DNA of 64,000 nt. It comes from Bin87 sp963666865. GTDB taxonomy: Bacteria; Chloroflexota; Dehalococcoidia; Lucifugimonadales; UBA3495. Below are positions 43,398-53,024 of the stretch, in pieces (positions within the stretch are counted from its first letter, which is position 1; every line of letters starts with the position of its first letter). The position numbers were made by a program, and so were the translations under genes. The notes under the pieces are model-generated. The model saw only the letters and a program-made list of their open reading frames with translations, was not told the origin of the DNA and ran no database searches. Where the stretch lies: positions 2,790,001-2,854,000 of the forward strand of contig OY763072.1 in the NCBI GenBank assembly GCA_963666865.1, written 5' to 3'.

Positions 43398-44291
43398 ATG
43401 CGGCAATTGGCGCTCAGTGTCCTCTTGGTCGCCGGGTGCGTAACCGAGACGCCGCCAGTCACGTCTCCTACACCTAGTCCTCGACCGCATAGCATCGCGG
43501 AGGCCACGCGTCCACCGACCTGGACAGCCTGGCCCAGGCCCACGGAGGAATATCCCAGCGTTGCTCAACGTCCCCCACCGCATAGCGTCGCGGAGGCCAC
43601 GCGTCCACCGACCTGGACAGCCTGGCCCAGGCCCACGGAGGAATATCCCAGCGTTGCTCAACTGAAGGCGTGGCGATACGCGGTGGGGGAAGAGGGCGCC
43701 GGACAACTTCGCGGCCTCGTCTGGTCCAGCCTGGACGAGAGAGACAAACGCATCAAAATCGGCCTGCTGCCGTTGCGCGGAGTACGCGCGCAGTGGGAGG
43801 CCGCCATAGCAAGAGCCGGCGTTCCGCGGGAAGCCTTTGAGATTGAAGTCGGCTGCCCGGGCGGCGCACTATGGCGCCTGGAAACCGGAACAGATCCCAG
43901 CAGGAAGTTCCGCCGCGCCATCGACTACTCGGTGGAGGCGGTTCCCCAGGCTGGCTACGGGGAGACGGTGTTGATGACGCTGAAACTCAGGAACGGCAGC
44001 TATTGGCCCGTGCGGTTCGACACTGGCGGCAGACCTCCCCATGACTTTGTGATCACGAATGGCGGCGGCGAAGAGGTCTGGAATTGGAAGTGCGGGAAAG
44101 TCATCGAACTGCCTCTGGATATGGAAAGCCTGAAACCCGGTGAGGAGCTGGAGTTCGTCGGCGAATGGGAGCAGGTGAACAACCGGGGTGAACCCGTTCC
44201 TCCTGGAACTTACTTCATCAGGGGTGTGCTCAAAATGGAGCCGCCCGAAAGACTATTGACCCCACCCCGCAAACTGCAGGTACTCAGGTAA
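43398..44291 (+). CDS. Lipoprotein with BsuPI-like domain
   Basis: The ATG at 43398 gives a lipoprotein signal (MRQLALSVLLVAGC). A Pro/Thr-rich linker with two copies of a 31-residue repeat follows, then a ~90-residue helical part (WRYAVGEEGAGQ... EIEVGCPGG) and a C-terminal beta domain. That domain (GETVLMTLKLRNGSYWPVRF, HDFVITNGGGEEVWNWKCGK, PGTYFIRGVLKM) matches BsuPI, an immunoglobulin-like proteinase-inhibitor fold. It should sit on the outer face of the membrane. It is 142 bases upstream of another lipoprotein gene on the same strand. Confidence 0.7.
   Translation: MRQLALSVLLVAGCVTETPPVTSPTPSPRPHSIAEATRPPTWTAWPRPTEEYPSVAQRPPPHSVAEATRPPTWTAWPRPTEEYPSVAQLKAWRYAVGEEGAGQLRGLVWSSLDERDKRIKIGLLPLRGVRAQWEAAIARAGVPREAFEIEVGCPGGALWRLETGTDPSRKFRRAIDYSVEAVPQAGYGETVLMTLKLRNGSYWPVRFDTGGRPPHDFVITNGGGEEVWNWKCGKVIELPLDMESLKPGEELEFVGEWEQVNNRGEPVPPGTYFIRGVLKMEPPERLLTPPRKLQVLR
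43484..43662 (+). repeat. 93-bp tandem repeat, two copies, in frame in the lipoprotein
   Basis: Units at 43,484-43,576 and 43,577-43,662 are nearly identical at the DNA level and encode HS(I/V)AEATRPPTWTAWPRPTEE-type repeats. The near identity indicates a recent duplication of the linker. Confidence 0.85.
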
Positions 44292-44433
44292 TGCCCTGGG
44301 TTTGGTTCGCCTCACGCCCCTGGAGACCTTGGTCGTCTTGCGACGGAGGCCCCCTTGGCGAGAAGCCTGACGCCGTGGTTGTCGTCATGCTGCCCGTTTT
44401 CTGATGCGCCGCCTGCTGGGACTCTACTCGCCG

Positions 44434-45723
44434 ATGAAATTCATAACAACATGCTGCATGTTGGGCCTCCTGCTCGCTTTGTCTCTGGCCTGCGGAGGTT
44501 CAGGGGACGTACCCACACCAACTCAGGACACACCCACTGCAACCCCGGGTCCGACGTCCACCGATGGACCGATCTGGGTGCTTCAGAGACTGAGCAGAAA
44601 ACCAGTGATCAGGATATGGGGAACCGTGCTGACACTTTACACTTCCGAGGACTCTGCCGGGGGTTACGATGGGTGTAACGGCTTCTTCGGCAGCCATGAG
44701 GATGGCTCCCATGTGGCACAGCCCGATGGGACCGTCTCGTTCCCCAACTTCACGAGGACATTCCGTGGTTGCCATTGGGGCATGGGACGCCGCAGCGAAA
44801 ACTACAGGGCCGCCTTGGCGGAAGCGAGCGCGTACCGGGTTCTCGACGACCGATTGGAAATCCGAGACGGGTCGGGAAACCTCCGCCTGGTGATGGTCGA
44901 CAAGTCCCCACTGGTCGGGGTGGCGGAAGACCTGACCGGCACCGCATGGCGTCTCGTCTCCACTGATGGAAAAGCGCCCCGCGGCACATCGCCCACGCTG
45001 GCCTTCTGGGATGAGGCATTCGTGGGAGGAACAGTTGGCGAATATGGCTTCGTGTCCCAATACGACAAGTGGCGCACGAACATCCGCGTCGGGTCCACAG
45101 CCGTGACCGGCGCCGAGACCAGCCGGGTATCCCGCATCAAGGATCGAAAGGTGCGGGGTTTTATCCAGGACATCAGGCGATCCGGCAGACACGCCGTGCG
45201 CGAGGAAGACGGGGTCAGGCTCCTGCGCATCCGCACGAGCCAAGGATATCCACTGGACTTTGAGGAGCTCATGCCGGTTGTGGAGAACATATCGGGCGTG
45301 GAGTGGCGGCTCCAGTCGTTCATTGAGGTACGTTGGCATGAATTCCGAGCCGGAGGGCCGCCATGCGTGGATAACGCGCTCCCTGGGTTGGATATCGTCG
45401 CCAGGTTCACGGCGACCACCGTTCGCGGGACCGTGGGTGGCAGGGCATACAGTCGCGACAATCTGAGCCTCTCCATGGTGCGGCCGGGAGAGAGCAGCAC
45501 GGACGGGTTGGCCGGATTGGACCCATTCTCCAATGATTTGCCGGACGGACGATGCCCACGCGAGGATGGAGAGGAGGCAATTGAACGGGACGCAGCCGGG
45601 CAGGCCGTAAGTTACTTCAAAATTCTGCCCCGCCTGAGGCGCTACATGATATTCGGCGACCGGCTGGTGGTCCTCACCGACTCCCATCAGGCGCTGCTGT
45701 TCCAGGCCGAAAGCCAGGGTTGA
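44434..45723 (+). CDS. Lipoprotein with META/HslJ-like domains
   Basis: The start at MKFITTCCMLGLLLALSLAC (44,434) carries a lipobox LSLAC, then a 'TPTQDTPTATPGPTSTDG' linker. The first domain has the META signature (YDGCNGFFGSHE, FPNFTRTFRGC). Two further segments (LTGTAWRLVSTDG... and ISGVEWRLQSFIE...) open with the same GTxW-type strand, so I read three diverged META repeats. META/HslJ lipoproteins are linked to envelope stress and heat-shock phenotypes. An MFS gene fragment follows 417 bases later. Confidence 0.7.
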   Translation: MKFITTCCMLGLLLALSLACGGSGDVPTPTQDTPTATPGPTSTDGPIWVLQRLSRKPVIRIWGTVLTLYTSEDSAGGYDGCNGFFGSHEDGSHVAQPDGTVSFPNFTRTFRGCHWGMGRRSENYRAALAEASAYRVLDDRLEIRDGSGNLRLVMVDKSPLVGVAEDLTGTAWRLVSTDGKAPRGTSPTLAFWDEAFVGGTVGEYGFVSQYDKWRTNIRVGSTAVTGAETSRVSRIKDRKVRGFIQDIRRSGRHAVREEDGVRLLRIRTSQGYPLDFEELMPVVENISGVEWRLQSFIEVRWHEFRAGGPPCVDNALPGLDIVARFTATTVRGTVGGRAYSRDNLSLSMVRPGESSTDGLAGLDPFSNDLPDGRCPREDGEEAIERDAAGQAVSYFKILPRLRRYMIFGDRLVVLTDSHQALLFQAESQG

Positions 45724-46140
45724 ACTTGATGGGTCCCGGATCGATCTCTGAGATTGCCGCAATTACCCTCATGGGACACATCAGCAAAGCCGGAGACACT
45801 CGCCGCAGTTTCATCGAGAGAATGCAACCGCCGGCAAGATTGGCGACACCACGCCACAAACTGCTGGTGCCCAGTTGACGACCGTGGCACTCTTCACTCA
45901 GCCAGCTTTGACAGAGCGGTCCGGTCGTCGTGGCCACTGACCCGCAGAGCCGAAACCCCGACCTTCATCGATGGGTTGAACTCATTGGAAGTGAGGATCA
46001 TCTGCTCCGCTCGTAACGACCTGAACCCCACAGCAAAGTGAGCGGCGGCCGACTCCCGGTGGTAAGGCCGGATGCCGATATCGTCTTCGACCAGGGCCTT
46101 GGGCGCGAGGACACCTTTTGTGGCGGCTACAATGGCGGGC
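45724..46140. other. Intergenic stretch
   Basis: A 49-residue frame at 45,729-45,878 (MGPGSISEIAAITLMGHISK...) is protein-like but unassigned. Otherwise nothing can be supported. Confidence 0.3.
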
Positions 46141-46736
46141 ATGTCGACGTTCATCCGGCATCCCGACGTCAAGCTGGGGGTCCTTCTAGTGGTGGCCGCG
46201 CTAGTCCTGGATATGGGGACTTCGGGCGCCTCCTGGACTCGGCTTGTTTCCGACCAGCTCAACAGCACGGCCATGGGGGTTGGTTGGCTTGGCCTCGTGG
46301 TTGGCTCGGGGAGTTTGTTCGTGGTGTTGGCAGCCATCTGGGTGGACCGCCGTCCTCCCCACGGAATGATGGCGACCGGCGCCGGCGTCCTCGCTATCGG
46401 GCTCGTCCTGGTGACTCTTTCCCGGAACTTCGGCGCCATTGCAGCCGGTTTGTTCCTGGTGGAAGCTGGAGGGGCCGCATTCCACTCCCTGGTCTTCTAT
46501 GCCATCGTCGTGAAGGGCTACGGCCGGTTCAGGGGCACGCTCATCGGCGCCCTCAGCCTGGTATTTGGAGCCAATCTGGGAGGGGGAGCAGTACGCAACT
46601 GGCATTTTGACATCCCCGTCGGATGGTTCGCGCTGGTGCTGACCCTGACCGGCGGGATTGCGCTCTACATGCTTCTCCCTCGGTGGTTCAAGGGCAACTA
46701 CAGTCCGGCGCCGACCTTCAGGGAAGCCATGTGGTT
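46141..46736 (+). pseudogene. MFS transporter, N-terminal fragment cut by IS21 end
   Basis: From the ATG at 46141 the frame encodes hydrophobic helices in MFS order: GVLLVVAALVLDMGTSGASW, GWLGLVVGSGSLFVVLAAIW, the DRRPPHGM loop 2-3, VLAIGLVLVTLSRNF, IAAGLFLVEAGGAAFHSLVF and GWFALVLTLTGGIALYMLL. Six helices and the start of the central loop (TFREAMWF) remain. From about 46,736 the sequence is IS21 end. The C-terminal six helices are absent. Confidence 0.75.
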
Positions 46737-46800
46737 TTTCAGGGTCTTTAGGCCGGCGATTTTCACGGACATCCGGCCACCCTGGGAGGGTTGCGATCTG
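46735..46800 (-). repeat. IS21-family terminal end
   Basis: TTTTTCAGGGTCTTTAGG and GCGATTTTCACGGACATCC form the end repeats, matching in reverse complement the end at 420-480 and related to those at 18.9 and 22.6 kb. It abuts the truncated MFS gene. Confidence 0.6.
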
Positions 46801-46826
46801 ACGAATATCAGGTTGCAGTTGTTTGG

Positions 46827-47365
46827 TCAATTACCTCCTTTGTCCAGCAGGGCGCGGTGTGGGGACAGCCGTTCCCGGTAGCTGGTGCCTTCGATCACGA
46901 TCTGGTAGCTGGCGTTGGCCAAGCAGTCCAATGCGCTGTTGCCGAGGATGGGATCATCGAAGAGGCTCAGCCACTCTTCCACGGCGCGGTTGCTGGTGAT
47001 GACGAAGCTGGAAGAGCGATGGCGGTTGAGGATGAGTTCGTAGAGGTCAGCGGACTGCTGTGGTGTGAGCCGGTGCAGGCCGAGGTCATCGAGGATGAGC
47101 AGATCGGGTGAGATGAAGGACCGGAAGGTACGGTCCAGGGAGTTGTCGACTCTGGCCTGTGCCATGGCCTTGAAGAAGTCATCGGCGTGGATGAAACGGA
47201 CGGTGTGACCAGCGCGGACGGTCGAGTAGCCCAGGGCCTGGGCGAGGAAGCTCTTGCCGACACCGGCGGGTCCCACCAGAAGCACGTGCTCGTGCTTGTC
47301 CAGAAATTCCAGGGAGAAGACAGCGTCCAGGAGCCGGCGATCCAGGGTGATTGACGCCGACCAGC
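46827..47365 (-). pseudogene. istB: istB remnant (N-terminus lost)
   Basis: The frame from WSASITLDRRLLDAVFSLEF onward is nearly identical to the complete istB at 19 kb, with Walker A VGPAGVGKSF and Walker B LLILDDLGLH, ending HRALLDKGGN. The first ~80 residues are replaced by unrelated sequence from 47,366, and no istA follows. An integrase-core IS begins at 47,402. Confidence 0.8.
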
Positions 47366-47401
47366 GCATTGCCTCAATAAAAAGGTTACTTATAGGAAGT
47401 A

Positions 47402-49004
47402 GTTGCCGCACGTAGAATGCTACCGGTGGCAGGAGGCATGAGCAGGATGGCGAAACAAGAGTTGCTGGCAACGATACGGGACCGTTATCGGTAGGCGTCC
47501 CGGAAAGACAAGAGCAAGATCCTGGTCGAGTTCATCGCCGTAACCGGCCACCATCGCAAGCACGCCATTCGGCTGTTGCGGCGACCTGGCAATGATGAAG
47601 GCGCGCCGCATCCAGTGCGAGGCCGGCGCATCTACGACGAAGCGGTGAGAGAGGTGGTGATCATGGTCTGGGAGGCTGCCGACCGGGTCTGCGGAAAGCG
47701 GCTCAAGGCTGCGATGCCCCACCTGGTGGAGTCCATGGAGCGCCATGGCCATCTGGAGCTGGACCCGGAGGTGAAAGCGCGGGTTCTATCGGCCAGCGCG
47801 GCCACGCTGGATCGACTGCTGAAACCCCTTCGTCCCACGGCAGGGAGCCGGCGCCGACCTCGCCGCGGGCGATCCATGGGGAAGCGGGTTCCGGTGCGGA
47901 CCTACAACGACTGGAACGAACCGCCGCCGGGTTTCTTGGAAATCGACCTAGTGGCCCATTGCGGAGGTTCCGTGTCCGGATCATTCATCCACAGCCTGGT
48001 GGCCACCGACATCTGCACCGGCTGGACCGAGGCGGTTCCCCTGCTGGCCCGGGAGCAGTCCCTGGTGGTGGAGGGACTGGAAGCAATCTCCAAACAGTTG
48101 CCCTTCCCGGTCCTGGGCATCGACTCCGACAACGACGGCGCGTTCATCAACGAAACGCTGATCGCCTACTGTGCCCACCGTGGCATCGAATTCACCCGGT
48201 CGAGGCCCTACCGCAAGAACGACCAGGCCTGGATTGAGCAGAAGAATGGCTCCGTGGTGAGGCGCTTCGTCGGCCATGACCGCTACTCGGGCCAGGTGTC
48301 CGGTCAGGCCATGGCTTATCTCTACGAAGCGGTGCGCCGGTACGTGAACTTCTTCCAGCCATCGTTCAAGCTCATCGACAAGATCCGGGACGGCGCCACC
48401 ACCATCAAAGCGGTACAGTCCGCCCGCCACACCCTGCGACCGGTTGATCAGGCGCGACGCAACCGGCGCTGAACTGCAGGCTGGGTTGAACGAGTATCGC
48501 TCCGGTTTGGACCCGGTGCTGCTGCTGCATACCATTCGCGAAGCCCAGTCCGCTCTGGTGGCGGCAACGGTGCCGTCAGTGCGGGAAACACCAAGCGGCG
48601 AAAGCCTCGAACGGTCCTTGAGCAAGTTGCCCAGCCTGTGGCGGCAGGGCGAGGTACGCCCCACTCACGTGGTGAAAGTGCGAGCGCCGCGGCACTGCCG
48701 AACCCGCAAGGATCCCTTCGAAGGGGTGTGGGAAGACGTGCTGGCTTGGTTGCAGGCCGAGCCGGATGCCACCGGCACGGCACTGATGGGACGGTTGCAG
48801 TCAGAACACCCGGACCGGTTCAGCGAGACTCAGTTGCGAACCATGCAGCGCCGGCTGAAAGAGTGGCGCGGCATCATGGCCAAGGAGCTGGTTTACGCCG
48901 GGACTGCTGCAGCATCAACGGCAACCAACGGACTGCCGGAAATGGCCCTGGTGGGAACGGATCCCCGGTGCTAAAGTTTCGGTAACATTCTCCAGTGAGG
49001 CAAC
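47402..49004 (+). mobile_element. Integrase-core insertion sequence (copy 1), about 1.6 kb
   Basis: The left end GTTGCCGCACGTAGAATGCT (47,402 on) is an imperfect inverted match to the right end, whose complement starts GTTGCCTCACTGGAGAATGT (at 49,004). The same end occurs at 63,391 in a second copy of the family in the other orientation. Confidence 0.7.
47438..48974 (+). pseudogene. Integrase-core (rve) transposase with TAG and frameshift
   Basis: A continuous homologous frame starts MSRMAKQELLATIRDRYR, hits TAG at 47,492-47,494, and goes on ASRKDKSKILVEFIAVTGHH to an RNase H-fold core: FLEIDLVAHCGGSVSG (Asp), LGIDSDNDGAFIN (Asp), NDQAWIEQKNGSVVRR (Glu). Near 48,412 one extra base shifts the frame. 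The C-terminal part continues RYSPPATPCDRLIRRDATGA ... KEWRGIMAKELVYAG to 48,974. The second copy at 63.4-64.0 kb confirms the join. Two lesions make it inactive unless recoded. Confidence 0.8.
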
Positions 49005-49020
49005 GGGGAGGCATTCCTTG

Positions 49021-50640
49021 GGCTTGTTGAGAAAGTCGGCGGACCGTCAAAGTTTCTATCGTAGGGCTAGCCTGGGATATGGAACCCACCAACCGAGCCA
49101 GATCAAGCAGCGCAGTGCGGTCACGGCATCCACGAATCCATCGTCCATGGCCTGTTCTGCGACGGAGGTAATGGCATCAGCGGGCGCCAGTGGACGAGGT
49201 GGCCTGACACCGTGACCGAGCTTGCGCACCATCTTGAGTACGTTGTGGGCGAAGGACGCCATGTACCCTTCGCAATTGACTTTCCACAGCCCCCGCAGCC
49301 GTGTCCTGGACCATCCCAGACGGTCCAGGGAAGCGAAGGTCCCTTCCGCGATGGTCTGGCGTCTGACCCGTTCTCGGCGATACTCGCTGGTTTGGTTCCT
49401 TTTCCCTAGCCAACGGCGTCATCGGGTAGTATCGGGTGAGCGAAACATATCTGCGCTTCTGCCGGGGCGGCAGGCAATCATCCTTGATCGGACACGCCTG
49501 CCAGTCTTCCCGCCGCGCCGTGTACATATAGCGTTGTTCCTTTTGGTTGAACCCCCGCCGGTGAAGCTCCTTACCCTGGGGACAGACCAACCAGTCTCCG
49601 TGATAGACGAAACCGCCCGGTCCTACGACGCTGTCTTTCTGGATGGGCCGCAGCGGAATGTAGGCCTTGATGCCTCTGTCCTCAAGGAGTTGACGCAATT
49701 CCCCAGCGCTGTAACCGGTGTCCATGGTCAGAGATACCGGGTGAATGGGCAGCTTCTCCAGGAGTTGCGGGATTGCCTTCCATTCGCCCTGCGACGCGTG
49801 AGTTACTCCCCGCGCCACGATGAAGCCGCCCAAATCCACGATCACGTTGTCCTGATAGCACAGTCCGCAGGGCGCTTGGGCGAACTGGGGCGCCACCGTG
49901 CGTCGGTGTCCACCGGGTTCAGCGGCAGTCTGCCTTTTGGGTCCTGAAAGTGCCGAACCCCCTCGTTTTCCACACCATCATCGCCCACGCTGGTTTCAGT
50001 CAGTACGAAAAGGCCGTTTTCCTCAACGGCCAGCTCCTGGAACTCCGCCACGGTCATCCCGCTGGGAGCCATTTCAAAGCTGCTCGCGTTGGCTTTGACC
50101 AGGCTGGCGTCGGCGTACATCTCCGGCGACAACATCCCGAGCCTGAACAACTCGTCGTTCAGACCCTCAAAGATTGCCGCAAACCCGTCCCGGCCGATCC
50201 GGCCGATGAAGTGGCTGATACTGGAATGGTCGAACACCGGGTCGTTGATGGTCAGGAAACAAAACCAGCGATAAGCGATGTTCTCGGAGATGGCCGAACA
50301 CAATCTGCGGAAAGACGCAATGTTGTACACCGAGCCGATGAGCAGCGCTCTCACCATCACCTCGGGATGGATCGCCGGTCGGCCGAAGTCAAGGCAGTAG
50401 CAATTTTCCAGGGGCGCCACCAACTTGGCGAAGTCCAGCCGTTCATCGATCTGGATCAACAGGTGATTGGGATCAATGAAATCCCGCAACTGCCTGGTCG
50501 TGAACTGGAACAGGGTGGAGTCGCGGCGGCTACGGTCCAGAGGTTCAATCATGAGCACCCTCAGCGACGGCGGACTGTCCCGGCATTGTAGCCCAGCTCA
50601 TGGCGGGACCCCGCGATCAAGCCGACTTTTTCAACAAGCC
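49021..50640 (-). mobile_element. IS1182/IS5-like insertion sequence
   Basis: Inverted repeats GGCTTGTTGAGAAAGTCGGC (49,021-49,040) and the complement GGCTTGTTGAAAAAGTCGGC (50,621-50,640) differ at one base. I find no clear target duplication. It directly follows the previous IS with 16 bases between. Confidence 0.8.
49056..50558 (-). pseudogene. IS1182/IS5-like transposase with frameshifts
   Basis: From 50,558 the N-terminal DUF772-type region (LFQFTTRQLRDFIDPNHLLI, HPEVMVRALLIGSVYNIASF, YRWFCFLTINDPVFDHSSIS) is intact up to PLNPVDTDARW. After a shift near 49,890 come YQDNVIVDLGGFIVARGVTH, SLTMDTGYSAGELRQLLEDR and a CPIKDDC motif. After another shift near 49,410 come RVRRQTIAEGTFASLDRLGW and FAHNVLKMVRKLGHG. 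All domains are present but in three frames. A related C-terminal fragment lies at 63.1-63.4 kb. Confidence 0.8.
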
Positions 50641-50649
50641 CCCTTATTG

Positions 50650-51243
50650 TCGTTAATCACCCCAGCCCTCGATCAGGCCCTCCAGCAACGTGAAGTAGTC
50701 GGCGGTGGTCTCGCCGGTGCAAAACACCGCGTTGACCACGGCGCTGGTGGCGTCGTCCACGGCCAGCAGCAGGACGAATTTGGGCCCTCGGTCCTACAAC
50801 CAGGCATGATGGCTGCCGTCCAGCTGCACCAGCATCCCAGTCTGGGGCATCCGTTGGCGGCGAAAACTGTGCTGCGGTGGGCGCCGACTGCGGGGACTGC
50901 CAATGCCCGCCCTGGTGAGAATGCGTCGCACCGTGGGCCGGCTCAGGTCGATGCCCTCTCGCTCACTGAGCAACTCGGTGAGGTGGGTTTGGTTGGCGCC
51001 CTCGTAGCGCTCCGTTGCCAGTTGTACCACTACGGTGGCCTCGCCTGGTGAAGTAGCGTTGTGAGGACGGCGGCCCCGGTTGCCATGGGCCAAAGCGGCG
51101 GCACCACGTTCGCGGTAGGCGGACGGCATCCGGCGAGCGTGGCGCGGAGACACGCCCAGCAGCTCGGCGGCATCGGCGATGGGGACCTGGTATTCCAAAA
51201 CGGAGTTGAGCACGGAGAGTCTGGCTTGTTCTTTTTGGTTCAA
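50650..51243 (-). pseudogene. ISNCY-like transposase, amber-interrupted and 3' truncated
   Basis: The start MNQKEQARLSVLNSVLEYQV leads into a helix-turn-helix (DAAELLGVSPRHARRMPSAY) and a second one (RPTVRRILTRAGI). At LVQLDGSHHAWL a TAG (about 50,790) intervenes. The same frame then continues DRGPKFVLLLAVDDATSAVV ... YFTLLEGLIEGWGD and is cut off by the neighbouring IS. The first catalytic Asp region is on both sides of the TAG (LDGSHHAW, VDDAT). Confidence 0.75.
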
Positions 51244-51505
51244 CGGTAACGTCCTTCATCAGAAGGACATTTTCGCTGACCAGTTAGCTGATGACAGAAT
51301 CGTAGAACAGGAACAAATTCACAACCCCACCCCAGATGGCGCGATCGGTCAAAAATCGGGCGTTGAAGTCCGGACTGTAACTGGGGCGGAGGACGTGGGG
51401 TTACGCTTTGATGGGATTGTGAAAAGTCGGTCTCGAGGAACTCGCGTATCTCGTCGTATTCCAGGCATAGGAAGGGTGTTTGCGATGGGTTCATGGGTTC
51501 ACCTG

Positions 51506-52709
51506 CGGGCTTTTGATTCGATTGTATTGCCGGGTGCCGGGCGTGTGTCGCGGCGGACGCTGTGGCTTATTGATACCGGGATTTCCGAGGGGGACGGGTA
51601 TTGTTGTGGAACTCAAAATGTGGACACGGGGTTGGCTCGGTTCGTGCTTGGCCTTGATTTTGGGCGAGTCTCAATAAGACGGCACGAAATCGAACGGGGG
51701 TGCTTGTTTCCTACTTGAGAGGGCGTGAAAAGTGGACACGGGGTTGACTTTTTTGGCTGGTTGAACGGGGGCGGGGGGGTTGTAACTGGAATCGTGGGAA
51801 AATATGCCTAAATTGGGGACACGGCGTTGACTCGATTTTGGGGCGGTGCAGTGGCTTGGAGTCAGGCTGGCGGGGGCGTTGGCGGGTCGAGCTGGGCGGG
51901 TTGGCGGAAGGCGTTCAGGAGGATTTGATGGAGGTTGCGTTGCGCGTTGTCGGGGGCGAGTTGGAGGTCCGTGATGTGAGAGATGCGGGCGGTCTCGAAA
52001 CGGTCCCAGAGCTGGACGGCTTGGTCCCAGGAAGGGATGCCTTGAGCGTCGTTCTGGTGGTTCGTGAAGGCGTTGAAGAGTGGGGCGATTTGGCTGGGGG
52101 AATGTGGCAGGTCCGGAGTGTGGATGAGGGAGAGGTCGTGGGATGGCAGGAAGTGGGTCGTTATGGCGTCTGTGATGTCGCCGGGGGTGAACAGGGTATG
52201 GACCGTTATGGTCTGGACGGGGCCGGGCGGGAAGGTGACGGTCTTGTCGCGGGCTTCGATACGGAAGGTGTGGTCGTCGACGCCTTGGAAGCCTTCGGCC
52301 TGGGACCAGTGCTCGGGGCCCGGGCCTCCGGTGGCGGTTCTGATCACGACGTCGCGTATCGTGAGTTCTGGGACTGGCCGGCGGGTACGGTGCCCGTGAA
52401 CCTGATACCTGGTGCATGCGTTGGCGCCGGGTTTGCGCCAGGAGGTGCAGGGCTAAGACGATTGAGCTGGGGCTGGCGGGTATCGCTATGGCGCGGGATA
52501 TGTCGCGGGCGCGCTGAAACGACAGCTGGAGGTCGGGCGTTATGGACCAGGTTTCGTAGGGCATGGGTCCTCAGGGCAAGATCTAAAAAACGGGGGTTCT
52601 CAGGCCATTTCGCGGAAAAGATGACTTGTGGGTCGACTTTTTGCTGAGATGGCGTGAGAGGTACGGTTTTGGGGCCTTAGCGGCGACTTTTTCGGAGGGG
52701 TCTGACCCC
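51506..52709 (-). repeat. 1.2-kb repeat, copy B (inverted relative to copy A)
   Basis: Reverse complement of 23,755-24,959 with one fewer base. The internal GTCAACCCCGTGTCCAC-type 17-mers are retained. The outer flank near 51,505 and the flank after 52,709 differ from those of copy A, which defines the ends. Confidence 0.75.
51862..52347 (-). CDS. Hypothetical protein of the 1.2-kb repeat (copy B)
   Basis: The same 161 residues as at 24,118-24,603. The N-terminal frame starting MPYETWSITPDLQLSFQRAR is present at 52,564 and runs in a different frame after the one-base deletion near 52,405. No domain recognised. Confidence 0.45.
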   Translation of the reverse strand: MIRTATGGPGPEHWSQAEGFQGVDDHTFRIEARDKTVTFPPGPVQTITVHTLFTPGDITDAITTHFLPSHDLSLIHTPDLPHSPSQIAPLFNAFTNHQNDAQGIPSWDQAVQLWDRFETARISHITDLQLAPDNAQRNLHQILLNAFRQPAQLDPPTPPPA

Positions 52710-52832
52710 GGATTCGGGCCGGCCGGAATTTTCAGCCTTCGACAGGGGCGGGGGTCGTCATTCCCGGGGGAGGCGCCGGGTCGCCGGTTGGGGGGTTAGT
52801 ATCGGTTCAAATCAGTAATTGAATGTCTAGTA

Positions 52833-53024
52833 TTACAGCCGCACATTAATGGCGGGGTTATGCAATCGCCGTTGGTGATGGGACCGTCGGGCTCTGGCCT
52901 GATGCCTTCGTCTCCACCGCGACCAGCCAATGGTAAAGTCGGCGCGCTGCCGATGCCGCCGGAGCAACCGGCGTAACAGCCGTCTGACTTCGGGAACGGT
53001 CAACGGGATTAGCTCGGTAGTCAA
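52833..53024 (-). CDS. IS701 transposase, C-terminal tail in a second frame
   Basis: ELIPLTVPEVRRLLRRLLRR and IGWSRWRRRHQARARRSHHQ form the usual basic C-terminus of IS701 transposases. It is in a different frame from the main gene, the switch lying at the G6 run (53,030-53,035 on the plus strand as C6). It may be joined by frameshifting or separated by an indel. Confidence 0.7.
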   Translation of the reverse strand: MTTELIPLTVPEVRRLLRRLLRRHRQRADFTIGWSRWRRRHQARARRSHHQRRLHNPAINVRL

